Below are positions 37,089 to 50,518 of a DNA stretch of 64,000 nucleotides, one piece after another. Position numbers and translations under genes: made by a program. Within the stretch, counting starts at the first letter, position 1, and each line of letters opens with the position of its first letter. The stretch is from Ustulina deusta (Eukaryota; Ascomycota; Sordariomycetes; Xylariales; Xylariaceae), in contig JAJNNX010000040.1 of assembly GCA_023159155.1 (NCBI GenBank), positions 186,001 to 250,000 of the forward strand. The letters are read 5' to 3'. The notes beneath the pieces were generated by a model, which was not told the DNA's origin, did not search any database, and saw only the letters and a program-made list of their open reading frames with translations.

Positions 37089-38463
37089 ATGGCCTCCGAT
37101 CAGGAAAGGGAGGTGGCCCTGCAAGCTCTCCGGTCCAAGCTTATCGAATCGCGAGAATGGGAATCGAAGCTAAAAGCGCTCCGCTTAGAGATTAAGGGTC
37201 TAGAGAAGGACTATAACCAGACGGAAGAGAACATAAAGGCACTTCAAAGTGTGGGTCAGATCATCGGCGAAGTCTTGAAGCAGCTGGACGATGAGAGATG
37301 TAAGCGTCGCCTTCGACAAATTGGTAAGACGGTACGCTGATTTAGCTGTTCGCTTCTTAGTTATCGTGAAAGCGTCCTCCGGTCCTCGGTACGTCGTCGG
37401 CTGCAGATCAAAGGTAGACAAGGCGAAGATGAAGCAAGGAACCCGCGTAGCCCTCGACATGACGACCCTCACCATCATGCGGATGTTACCGCGCGAAGTC
37501 GATCCCCTTGTCTACAACATGTCACTAGAGGACCCGGGTCAGGTCAGTTTTGCGGGTATCGGTGGTCTTAATGATCAGATCCGGGAGCTGCGCGAGGTGA
37601 TCGAGCTGCCCTTGAAGAACCCAGAGCTATTCCTACGAGTCGGCATCAAGCCACCGAAAGGTGTGCTATTATACGGCCCTCCAGGGACGGGGAAGACCCT
37701 ACTGGCGAGAGCCGTCGCCAGCAGTTTAGAGACAAATTTCCTAAAGGGTATGACTGCTTCATATTTGGCACTTTCCCCTCGCGGCTGTCAAACATGGTAA
37801 CTAACATACTGTCCTCACGTGCAGTTGTATCCTCGGCCATCGTAGATAAGTACATCGGCGAGTCAGCGCGCTTAATCCGCGAGATGTTCGGATATGCGAA
37901 GGAACATGAGCCTTGCATTATATTCATGGACGAGATAGATGCCATCGGCGGACGTCGGTTCTCCGAGGGTACCAGCGCTGATCGTGAGATCCAACGGACA
38001 CTGATGGAGCTCCTGAACCAACTGGATGGTTTCGACTACCTCGGCAAGACCAAGATCATCATGGCCACCAACCGGCCTGACACCCTCGATCCGGCACTAC
38101 TACGTGCGGGACGTCTCGACCGTAAGATCGAGATTCCCTTACCTAATGAGGTCGGCCGCCTCGAAATCCTCAAGATTCATGCCCAGAGTGTTGTGACTGA
38201 AGGTGATATCGACTTTGAGAGTGTCGTCAAGATGAGCGATGGGTTGAACGGTGCAGATTTGCGCAATGTAGTTACTGAGGCGTACGTACTCCAGTTTTTA
38301 GTTTCTTCACTTCACAAAAGTTTGCTAACCATGTCTCTTTAGTGGTCTGTTCGCCATCAAGGCATACCGGGACGCCGTCAATCAAGACGATTTCAACAAA
38401 GCGGTGCGGAAACTAGCAGAGGCGAAGAAACTAGAAGGCAAACTCGAGTACCAGAAGCTATGA
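37089..38463 (+). CDS. RPT4: 26S proteasome regulatory ATPase Rpt4 (PSMC6)
   Basis: Predicted 391 residues, the usual length, from exons 37089-37299, 37361-37747, 37825-38281 and 38343-38463. Introns of 61, 77 and 61 bp have consensus ends and all restore the family reading: LDDER/FIVKASSG, NFLK/VVSSAIV and [13 protein letters not shown]. An N-terminal coiled coil (about 5-65) precedes the OB-type subdomain (RYVVGC...[21 protein letters not shown]). The AAA core has Walker A GPPGTGKT near 175, Walker [15 protein letters not shown] near 235, and the arginine-finger region [18 protein letters not shown]. Rpt4 is one of six ring ATPases that unfold substrates for the 20S core. The frame and all motifs are intact. 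Pre4, a 20S subunit, is encoded 8 kb downstream. Confidence 0.97.
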
Positions 38464-41400
38464 GATCTAGGCGAGGTGGAAAGGTGGCCTAAGGAACCAA
38501 AACATGGATAGATGGGTGGTCTGGGCAGGTTGAGGTCGGGACGATTCCAGAGGGTGGTGCGGTCGACCGCAGCCATGGCCTTATGATACAACTGCCTGGT
38601 CTCACTCGTGAACCCGCGTCTTGGTGCAGTGTAATATTATGTATATGCTTGCCGACATCTAGATATAACCTGCCGCGTGGAGCCGAGAATAAACGAGACA
38701 CTTCATCCCCCGTCTATTCCGCAGAATGCGGCTATTTCTTGATCAAAGAAGATATCATCGGATCAGGGATAGTCTGCGTGTTCAATATATCTATCAATCT
38801 ACTCCTCGCATTCGCCATCCGCTGTGCTAAATGGAATGTACGGTCCATCTACTCCACCCCGCTGCTACGATTACTACGCACCAACATAGATTGGCGGTTC
38901 TTCCTCTCGTTTTGCTCTTTCATGGCGGCTGTCTAGGTATTTCGTCGGGATGGACTAGACGTCCTTGAGAGGGTAGGTGTTGGAATACCCTATCTATCCC
39001 TCACCTTGATGGCGGCTAGATAGACCAGATATTTCATCGCTCTTGGTTTCATGTCGGGTCTAGGGTTCTTCAGTTTTATTTAGGTACCCCCTTCTTTTCC
39101 CCTGGATACGAGTTTGGTAGCCATGGGTAGGTAGATATACGGATGGATAGATAGATAGATGATGTTGAGCTATCTCGATACATGTTCGGGCCTTGGACTA
39201 GGCGAGAAGAACCTGCTGCTCTCTATTGTTTATTTACTTTTTGCCTTGCTGCTTTCACAGTACTTTGGTTTGTGTCTGGGATATGGGTACGGAATTGATA
39301 TTGCATCTTTGAGTCTTTATTTATCATGTCTTTGGTGGAGAATTCATCTCTAGTGCAGAGATGGTATGGCTAAACGCCTCGGAATATAGCAGATCATGTG
39401 ATGACTGGTTGGGTTTGTATAGATAGGCAAGCAAGCAGATGTGCGTGCGTGCGTGCGCGCGTCTTATTGACATTTCTACAATAGATACTATCTGCACTGC
39501 CACCTCATTCGCTTTGGGGTATGTTTAGGTCCAGTATCGTGTTAAGATAATAAGGCCCGCATCTTGAGCGCTGTGCTTTGACGCCCTGATGCGCCCTCTA
39601 TCTAGATGTGAGACACATGAACCGCCACTCAGATAAAGTAGCCGTCTAGCCGAGACGTGGTGAGAGCAGAGGGTTTTGATGCTTTCCATGGTTTCTTTGA
39701 ACACAAGTATATCGTACTATCTCGTTCTCCATCGGCATGCAGGAACACCAGCCGTCAACCCGAGACAGGTGCGTCATTACTAGTATATAGATGTAGTCTA
39801 GTCTGGTATTGTTTGCGATAGCCAATACCAATGGATGACTAGGTACCTTCAACAGCGAGATGTGAAATAAGCTCGGACAAAATCGTCCGTGGCACATGGC
39901 AAGTAGTCGATTTACCATGTCCGCGAAGCGGAGTGAGCTGAGATGCGGCTGATAAAGACTGATCAAGAGGTGAGCTCCGCTATTTATATAAAGGTTTAGA
40001 GTAGGTGAAATTTGCCTTGCCTGAAGGCACGGCTGAAGAAGCTGTGTCTGTCGGATTTTGTCGACGAACCAAACCGAGACCTTTCGGCACGTGGGGCATG
40101 TCCAGAGTCAATGTTTTCTGGGCGTGGAACGGAGGCTCTCGTCATTGCAGGTTTGGCCTCAGAAAGCTTTGGTGTCTACTGCCGTGATACTTTTATCATT
40201 GCGATTATAACATTTTGACGAGATTGGCCTGAAAAAGCTGGTCAGCGAGGTTAAGCGCGGCTCGGCGAAGTGCTATTCTTGGATCAAATCCATCTCCGCT
40301 ATTGTGGCTAACAGAGACCGAGTTCCCTTTTCTATACCGCAAGCCGCTCGACGATTCCGCCGACCGCTTCTGATTTGTGGGCTAGAGCCTTGTGGCGGTG
40401 ACTTGCCGAAAGCCCACCTCACTAGATATAGCTTGAATGCTGAACCGGTGTCAACTTGGCCACCCTCGTGGCGGAAAAGTAAGCATGGGTTAGGAAAAAG
40501 TGCTGACTCCATTCGGAGTGCTCCTCACGACAATTGACGTTATTTTCTGATATAGGAAACGGGGGCGGTTGTAACAATAGCCAAGTGATTTCACATGTTT
40601 GCAGATTACTAAATACGAATGTCGTGGGCCCGTCGATGCTTAAAACGAGGTTGACCCATCTTTCGGCATTCGAAAAGGTAGCACGAATAATCAGTGCTGG
40701 CAGGGGAGGTAGATATGGTACAGACAGGTCCCTTATTATTATTGACGCAAGGCTAAGAGCAACATTAAATCGCTACAGGCTCTTTGGCATGGTCATGGGA
40801 TCATTGTAGGATTGTTCGCATTGGAGCTCGTTGAACGTACGTGTTGGGATTGGTGGAATGCCGATAACGTTCGAGATCTGAGGTAAGATCTCGTTTTGTC
40901 GGACAAGGACAACCGTTCATAGCGATCTCCTATCTACTAGTAGTACCTAGAGTTAAGCTCATGCAGAAGGAAGGAATAGAAAAGACCAGAAAAAGAAATA
41001 GTATGGGAGGCTGGTAGGGCTAGCTTGATCGGAATCCGGGCCACCTATATTTGGCCGTGCTAGGTTAGTGGGCAAGAATTTGAAGGTGCGTATGACAGAT
41101 ATTCTCGTATGACGACATTTCGGGATAATAGAAGAGAAATAGGTACCAAACAAGTGGCGTTTGCCCTTGTTGGATCTGGCGATGGAGTATACCAGATCCC
41201 CCTTTTCTGAAATGGCGTCACTGCTCGTGTTCACACATTGCTCCCCCATGTTCGTCGAACGGATTTGGCAACAGCTACTAGTAGATAACGGCCGGCGGCT
41301 CTGTTGACATTCACATCTGGTTATAGTTCCGACGAAATACCAGTGCAAGCTGCGGGCCTTGCAGCGTCGCATTCGACGACGCGCGTGTGGGTTCCCCGAC

Positions 41401-42972
41401 CTGGGATCTGCTGATAGGATGGTGCACTACCTGCTTGGAGGTACAGTAGCTCAGGTACAGCCCCAAGAACAGGGACCAGACCCCGGCTGCAACGAGCGAG
41501 CGGTGGAGGCCTTGTCTAGTCCTGCTTGGCCTGGCTTTGTCAGGGTTGCCGCCCACAACGCGCACTGAACACGAAGTGCTGCCGGTATTGGCGATGGCGA
41601 CGGCTCCGATTGCATGACATAGGATTTGCGCTACATGAAAAAGAGCCATGTCGACTCAAGCAAACGCGGTATCCCCGATGATGGTTGCCCATACCGAATA
41701 TACTATTGGCTTCGACGCTATCCAGGGAGGCTGTGCTCGAGAGCACCCTGGTGGCTCGTATGAAGAAATCTCGTCAATTCCCATGATATGCTGGGTACTG
41801 GCGTAGGTAGCCTGTCCAGGTATTTCGCTAGATTGCCGTGCCATCGGTATTGGCGATCGAGGGGTGGTTGCGTCGACATTGTGCAATTGGTGAGCAGATG
41901 AAACCATTTTGTGGTCGACGTGGCTGCGATGAAACACATGAAGCTGCCGACTTGATGCATGTGCTAAGAGCGAAGAAGTCAACTGGCTGTCTGATATGTA
42001 TTCCAATATATGTAAATCGTTCATGTAGTATTGATGCTTCCTGGGTTCTTGACCCAACACGCCTGATAAGAGGTACATATGTAGGTACAGCAGTTACGTA
42101 CAAATCCCACATGTATGAGGATATGTCCTGTAGGTAGGGGAGCTTGCTTGGAGGTTGCCCCTCTCTGATTGCGCTAACCGTCTCACTATAGGTAAACCAG
42201 CTCACCTCAGAGTTCCAGTTTACAGTGAGCGACTCGTATTGGTACAACTGTACCTACTTTACCGCACCTTTCCCCTCCCACCAGAACAGGGTAGTAGCAG
42301 CTACCTTAACCTTGGACCCAGTCCTCGTGCCAAGCGTGATACAGAAACAATATAGCAAAACACCATACTTTGTCGATGTATTTTGCAAGTATAGCACTTG
42401 TACGTGACACAAGCTCAAATCCACATGGCCCACCGCCACGGGTTGGAGAACCCAACCCGGGCGACAGTAGGTACCTAGCAAGTCTAGCCTGAGAACAAAG
42501 AGACCCCGCCGCAACGCCCTTTGTACGTACCGTAGGTATAGGTAGTGGACTCTGTCAAAGCATCTGATTTGTCTGGCCTCCACACCACCACCACCGCCGT
42601 CATCAGCAAGGAGGCCGATTCACCGTGTGTTGCTCCAGCTGCCGTTGCCGCTCGCTGCTGCATAGCAACGCTGGCTACAGCTCTGCCAGCTTGGATCTTC
42701 GGGTTTTACGTACATAGTATCATACTAGATAAAGGACCCTCAGCCCCAGAGCAGTCCTTCGCGTTTGCTTTGGTCTCATTGTCTTTCACATCCATCTGTT
42801 CTCCTCCTCGTCATCTCCATCTCCATCTCTGTCTCCAGCTCCATCCCCCGCCTTTCCTCTTGAGAACACAACCTGCTGCCAACAGCACATATCCTCTGTT
42901 GCTCGTAACCCGACCTTCGTTTATTCCTGATACCTGCGTACGAAAGAGGGACTGTACATCCTCCAGAGCACA
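38464..42972. other. Gene desert of about 4.5 kb ending in the GFA1 leader
   Basis: No gene is supported. A 117-codon ATG frame at 38583-38936 follows Rpt4 directly and looks like 3' untranslated sequence. There are simple repeats at 39136-39161 (GATA) and 39439-39461 (GTGC). The last ~400 bp, C/T-rich with TCTCCATC runs, are the promoter and leader of GFA1. Confidence 0.5.
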
Positions 42973-45563
<2,591 letters not shown>

Positions 45564-46379
45564 AGTTGCATACTTGTGCAAATTCAAAACGCGACTTCTG
45601 ACTGCAGGTTTTGGACGTTTACTGCGGCGTTGGCTTCAAAACGGACTTTGTTTCATGGGTGGCGGTTGGGATGGGATAACACATAAGCGTTCTTGTTGGT
45701 TGCTATGATTTGTGAAAAATTTGATGGAGCACATTTTAATAGTTGTTCTATCTCATATTAGAGTGAGAGAAGATGCGGATACCAGAGGTTGACCTGGTGG
45801 TTCGCGCTGGATGCGAAACGAGGGCAGGAAACAGATTACCCGGAGATGATACATGTACCAAGTGATGATGACGACCTACATCAATAGATCGCCATGCGAA
45901 AGAAGCCTTTTATAGCTAGTTTGATACTGGTATGTGATTTTGAGTGCCTACACAAAAGGTTGTATTCTGAGAGCTTGGTTCAGGACTATTCCGACTATTT
46001 AACGAGTCGTAGAGATGAATCACTTCAAACGTGATCGAGTCTAACGCCACACTTATGGTTGGTGATTGCATCTAATGTTACATCACCATGCCCCAAGCGT
46101 CTACTTTACTTGTCTCTTGGGATATTGTGTCCTTCTTTTCGTCCCATATCTAGGTGTATGTAAACTTAGATATGAGGGAGGTAAACGAGACCACAGCATC
46201 CCGGGCCACGGACAGTCCGCGACGAAACCTCGACTTGCTATGAGGTAACTTCCAGGTCCTGTACCAGGCATGATCGTTCATACCAAGCCCCCATCTACCC
46301 CGACCATGGTATGCATTCTTTCAGCTGTCTATGGACCACACACACACACACACACATACACAATTGTCTGTCTGCACGT
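45564..46379. other. Convergent 3' region of GFA1 and PRE4
   Basis: No gene is seen. A (CA)n tract lies at about 46337-46360, just beyond the Pre4 stop codon. Confidence 0.6.
46337..46360. repeat. (CA)n microsatellite
   Basis: About ten CA units followed by TACA, just past the PRE4 stop codon. Confidence 0.85.
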
Positions 46380-47368
46380 CTACACGGTCTGTGTGCCGTA
46401 CCCCTTGATGCGGTCGGCGAAGGCCCAGCTCTGGTTCTCGAGCTTCTCGTTCTCACTCAGCTCGACGCCATCCTTGGTCACGACGGCCAGGGAGTAGACA
46501 TTAAGAGACCGGGCATCACGGTAGAAGAGGACCTTCATGCACTGGCGAACACACTCGACGGCCTGCTCGCGCGTCACGTGCGCGACAGAGGCCTCGTCCG
46601 GCACGAGACCCCGCATGATGGGCTGCGCCAGCATGCTGCCGAAGCCGGTGGCCAGGGACGGCGAGGTGAAGGTGGTGCCCAGCAGGTCGGCGGCGGCGAG
46701 GAACGGGGCGCCCGACTCGTCGAGACCGGCGACCAGCAGGTGGTTCCAGAGAGGGTCGAACTTGGACCGGCGGTGGTAGAGGAGCTTCGACAGGTACTTG
46801 TGCAGATTCCGCGCGTTCAGCGTCGGCTGGGCGCTCGACGTCGTCGTCGTGCTCGTGTACGCCTCGTCGATGGCGAGCTCGGTCAGGTGTCGGTCGAGGT
46901 ACTGCATGTCGGATACGTCGCCGCCGAACCCGACGACCGAGGACTCGGCGAACGTGCGGAGACGCTTGACGTCTGTGAACCGGGCTAGGGAGCCGTAGGA
47001 GGCTGGAAGATGCCGTGTTAGCTTTGGATAATGGATATGCAAATATAAAGATCGAGCGAGGGAGGGGTGCATAATGAATGCAATGCATTGACGTACCTAG
47101 GTTATCGGCGGCGATGACGACGCCGTCCTTGAACTTCATGCCTAGTACCGAGGTTCCGGTGACAATGGGTGACTGCGTGTGCTGGTTGGGACCGTTCGGC
47201 TGCATATATGAGGCATCGTAGGCGCCGTAGACGTCGTCTCTGGGCTGTTTGCGTTTACGGGCGTGTGTTAGCATTTATTGTCTAGATGGGCTAGATGAAG
47301 CTACCCGCCAGGCGACGGGCTGGTTCTGGCTGACTTACACGGCCCCAAGCATGCGGTCTGTGATCCAT
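46380..47368 (-). CDS. PRE4: 20S proteasome subunit beta-7 (Pre4 / PSMB4 type)
   Basis: Predicted 266 residues. Exons in transcription order are 47368-47339, 47244-47097 and 47002-46380; introns of 94 bp each give [11 protein letters not shown] and [14 protein letters not shown]. Order of motifs: short propeptide, [91 protein letters not shown], ending in a tail with [19 protein letters not shown]. This is the non-catalytic beta-7 subunit of the 20S core, whose C-terminal tail usually clamps the opposite ring. It is transcribed divergently from the HCNGP gene across 483 bp. The high GC of the last exon creates long shadow frames on both strands. Confidence 0.95.
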
Positions 47369-47851
47369 CGTTGTTTGAAAAAGCTGAGGTATATGATTTA
47401 AAAACGGCAGAGAATCGTATGGTTGGGTGGATGGTGAGTGGTGGTGGGATTTGTATGATGGATGAGGTTGGTTGAGTCTCCAGGCTGAGGTCAACCAACC
47501 GATTGCGGGAGCTCAGGTAGATACAGGTACGACGATAGTACCTCTACCAAGCATAGCTGCGCGTCAGTTCTTCTGCCTTACAGCTCAAGCTTGACTGCAC
47601 TGGGGCGGCTGGCGGATGCTATGTGGCTGCGTGGCAACTGCTGGTGGCGGCTGCCGTAGCTAGTACGCACTCGCCCCACTCATACTTTCGCCCAGCCGTC
47701 TTACCATCATCGACCTACCTCAGAGCCTACTTACAACATAAGGTATCACGAAGAGCTCAAGATCCATTTCTTAAGCGATTGGTTATTCCATTGCAAAGAC
47801 CTCAGCCAATCCAACCCATTCACTCATCCTGAGGTCTTATGTCGATACATC
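47369..47851. promoter_or_regulatory. Divergent promoter between PRE4 and the HCNGP gene
   Basis: A 483-bp space separates two start codons facing away from each other. It contains CTCAAGCTTGACT-like sequence, TGGTGGCGGC and CGTGGCAAC words near 47630-47650, and CCAAT near 47811. No canonical proteasome PACE box (GGTGGCAAA) is seen. Confidence 0.5.
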
Positions 47852-48752
47852 ATGGCTGGACTCGTGGCCTACGAGAGTAGCGACGAGGACGAAGAGGTGA
47901 AACCTCAGCCTGCACAGCCTGCATCAGAGGTATGAGTGAATGTTGTGTATATCTGGACGTGGTCCGGTGTGCGCAAAGAGCAGTACTGATTGTGGTGAGA
48001 CCAGCCACTACGGAATACTGAAGCGGCCACAGCTGACGCAGACAGCATCCCAAGTGAGTTTCCGCTTTCATTTTATGCTTCGAAGTTCCCGTTCTCATCT
48101 GGCTTGTCTAGTCACTACCACAAAAGAAGTCCCAAAAAGCCCACAGCCAAAAACAAAAGCAGATGAAGAACAAGCCGTCTACGGGCCACAAATAGGTCCC
48201 TCATCAGGGCTCAGCTTCCCACCATTAGAAGAAGATCTGGCTGCCGTAGAAGTGCCGCTGCCCCCAGGATCTCCATACACGGCGACACGTGCGCTGCTAC
48301 GCGACCTCACGTTACCCGCCGTGCCAGACATGGACATCCCGCCCTCGCCGCCGGGATCACCCTCGGCAGCCACAAGCAAGAAGTTCGAGAACTTCCTTGA
48401 GCTCAAGAGCAAGGGGGTGCACTTCAATTCACGGCTGGCCGACACGGCATCCATGAAAAACCCGACACTCGTAGACAAGCTCATGGCGTTCGCCGAGCTC
48501 GACCACCGCGATCAGTACCGCACCACACTACCTGTCGATCTCTGGGGCCCGGAGATGTTCCCCCGGTACGCGTACAAGGAGCAGTTGCGTCAGAGCCAGC
48601 ATGAATGCACGCAGGCCAGGGCTAGGGCCGCTGGCGCACCCGTTAAGTTCGTGTCGTCGGAAATATTGCCGCCGGCTGCGGAGGACAGTAAGACATCTCT
48701 AGCACCTAGCACGGGGAGACGGAAGACGAGATTTGATGTGAGGGATGGATAG
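47852..48752 (+). CDS. HCNGP/SAP30BP-family protein
   Basis: Predicted 255 residues from exons 47852-47929, 48005-48053 and 48112-48752. The N-terminus is MAGLVAYESSDEDEEV, the acidic start typical of this family. The 49-nt middle exon adds PLRNTEAATADADSIP and is placed by splice signals only, so it is the least certain part. The HCNGP domain lies in the C-terminal half: FENFLELKSKGVHFNSRLADTASMKNPTLVDKLMAFAELDHRDQYRTTLPVDLW...FPRYAYKEQLRQSQ. A basic tail follows. Human SAP30BP was described as a transcriptional regulator and more recently as a splicing cofactor with RBM17; the role in fungi is inferred. Pro-rich segments such as PPSPPGSP are probably disordered. Nuclear location is likely. 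Confidence 0.85.
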
Positions 48753-49177
48753 GGACTGTAGCGCCACGTTATCATGAGGCACGGCAACCTACACTACGAA
48801 TAGCTGAGAGACTGGATCCTGAACAGCGTATCACCACGGCTATACGGATATGAATTAGCCTCTGCCTGCCAAAGAACACTCAGAACAACCGACATATATG
48901 CGCCTCAGAGACGACAAATCGGAAAACCTACATCTTCAGTTCACAGAGATTATGCACTTAGCATAAATTGCGTTCACATTACCACTCTGAAGTCGAGTTC
49001 CTGAATGTGGTAGACATATGAAACTGCTATTCATTGACCGTAATGGTCATCGGTCTCGGATATGCAATGTTAATACAAAAGAGTGTGGTTATGCCTTCAT
49101 TCCCAGTTCGCTTCGAGCCCACGTTAAGCAATTATTCCCGTAAACACCCAGATAAATCATAATAGTACTACTAGTAC
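48753..49177. other. Convergent 3' intergenic space
   Basis: Lies between the stop of the HCNGP gene (plus) and the stop of the 49178 gene (minus). No features are recognised. Confidence 0.6.
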
Positions 49178-50518
49178 CTAAGCTGTGATCCCATGCCTGC
49201 CTTGGGCTCGGTCACATTCTTCCAAGAAACGATAAACGCCCTCTAGCCCCTCGAAATCTTCGGAGCAATGATCGCCCGAGCTCATAAGAGGCGGCGACAT
49301 GGACTCATAGCCTTCTAGGTCAGGAACCGATAGCCAGGGGTTGCCGTCAATTTCGTCGAAGCCCGCGAACAATTCGTGCCTGTTGGGGAAACTATCCTCG
49401 GACCGGAGTGACCCTCCAGGGGATGTCAGTGCCAGAAAACCTTGATCATCAGTAGCTTGATTGTTCGGGGCATAAGGGAACTTTAATGCCATAGGTACGC
49501 CCATCTCAGCATCAAAGTTCGGATCCTCGCGAACAATACCCCGTGTGAGGCCGAGATCATCGCATAAAGATTCCACTGTATCGGCATCGACACCAGGGAA
49601 GCGAACACGTAGGACATAGCCTTTCTCCATTTGGATCGGGAGGTCTCCTAGGGTCGAGAGTTTCTTGATATCGGCAAGTGTTGAAGTGAGGTCCTTCAGC
49701 GCCCGTGCAAAGTCAATGGACAGTACGTCGAGGAAGCCTTCAGTGTTCAGGGTCGCGGCATTAAGGACAGGGGCCTTGACACCGGCGGATGGATAGGGGA
49801 ATGCGCCGGTCAGAGGGCTAAGGGCGGTAATGATCGGGTTTAGCCGGAAGTCGACGTAAGAGCCCGCAGCGTGGTGGGGCACCGAGGCCATCTTCCGGGC
49901 GGCCTCGTCTTGTAGGGCTGACACAGCGCGATACTGCTTCTCTCCACGATGATTCAGGCCGTCGAACTGCGCCTTCTGGCCTGAGATCCAAAATGCTCGC
50001 ACTGCCGCAGAGACATTTTGGAAGACCTGCGCCTGCGATGCAGGTGCATGCGAAAAGTACCGGGCCCCGCCGATGCGTCCTGAACCGAGACCGTAGCCAC
50101 CGGCTGTGCGGGGAAGGGCACCTCCTGTAAGATTGGGCCGCAGAGTACTCGCGAACGGAGCCCGGCCGGTGAACTGGGAGACGGCTTGACCGGTTCGGGT
50201 GGCAAGGAACTTGGAGCGGTCGATTCGTAGGGTTTCGCCAAGTCGGCCAGTGCTCATGAACCGGCGCACAGCAGCGTTGATATTCTTGTAGGTGGCGTTC
50301 GTCGAGTGCCATCGTCGGTTCTTCTGTTGGCGGAGGAAGGCGGTTGGGTGGATTGGATGACGAGGTTGTACGCGGGCAAAGACGGGTTCGACGGCGACGT
50401 TGACTGGCCGCGTGACGCTCGCCAACTTGCTTCGTATAAGCTTGGTCGCTTTGTAGGCGGTGCTACGAGCAAGCCGCAGGGCCAGCGGTGCCCATATGCC
50501 ACCTATAGAGGCGACCAT
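49178..50518 (-). CDS. Putative mitochondrial protein ('casein kinase II beta 2' of fungal annotations)
   Basis: Predicted 446 residues, single exon. The frame is open a few codons further upstream, but the first ATG is at 50518. The N-terminus (MVASIGGIWAPLALRLARSTAYKATKLIRSKLAS) is basic, hydroxylated and free of acidic residues, which suggests a mitochondrial presequence. Recognisable blocks are KNINAAVRRFMSTGR, GGARYFSHAPASQAQVFQNVSAAVRAFWISGQKA, SYVDFRLNPIITALSPLTG and GYVLRVRFPGVDADTVESLCDDLGL. From memory, ascomycete proteins of this kind are often named 'casein kinase II beta 2 subunit'. I see no CK2-beta zinc ribbon (paired CxxxxC...CxxC), so that name is not supported by the sequence. 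The function is unknown. The acidic C-terminus is probably disordered. Confidence 0.75.
   Translation of the reverse strand: MVASIGGIWAPLALRLARSTAYKATKLIRSKLASVTRPVNVAVEPVFARVQPRHPIHPTAFLRQQKNRRWHSTNATYKNINAAVRRFMSTGRLGETLRIDRSKFLATRTGQAVSQFTGRAPFASTLRPNLTGGALPRTAGGYGLGSGRIGGARYFSHAPASQAQVFQNVSAAVRAFWISGQKAQFDGLNHRGEKQYRAVSALQDEAARKMASVPHHAAGSYVDFRLNPIITALSPLTGAFPYPSAGVKAPVLNAATLNTEGFLDVLSIDFARALKDLTSTLADIKKLSTLGDLPIQMEKGYVLRVRFPGVDADTVESLCDDLGLTRGIVREDPNFDAEMGVPMALKFPYAPNNQATDDQGFLALTSPGGSLRSEDSFPNRHELFAGFDEIDGNPWLSVPDLEGYESMSPPLMSSGDHCSEDFEGLEGVYRFLEECDRAQGRHGITA

Noticed and set aside
38583..38936. 117-codon ATG frame just downstream of RPT4
   Set aside because: Starts 120 bp after the RPT4 stop, has no domain, and is best read as 3' untranslated sequence.
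46311..46988. 225-codon plus-strand frame over PRE4
   Set aside because: Antisense shadow of the GC-rich last PRE4 exon, with low-complexity Arg/Gly/Val content.
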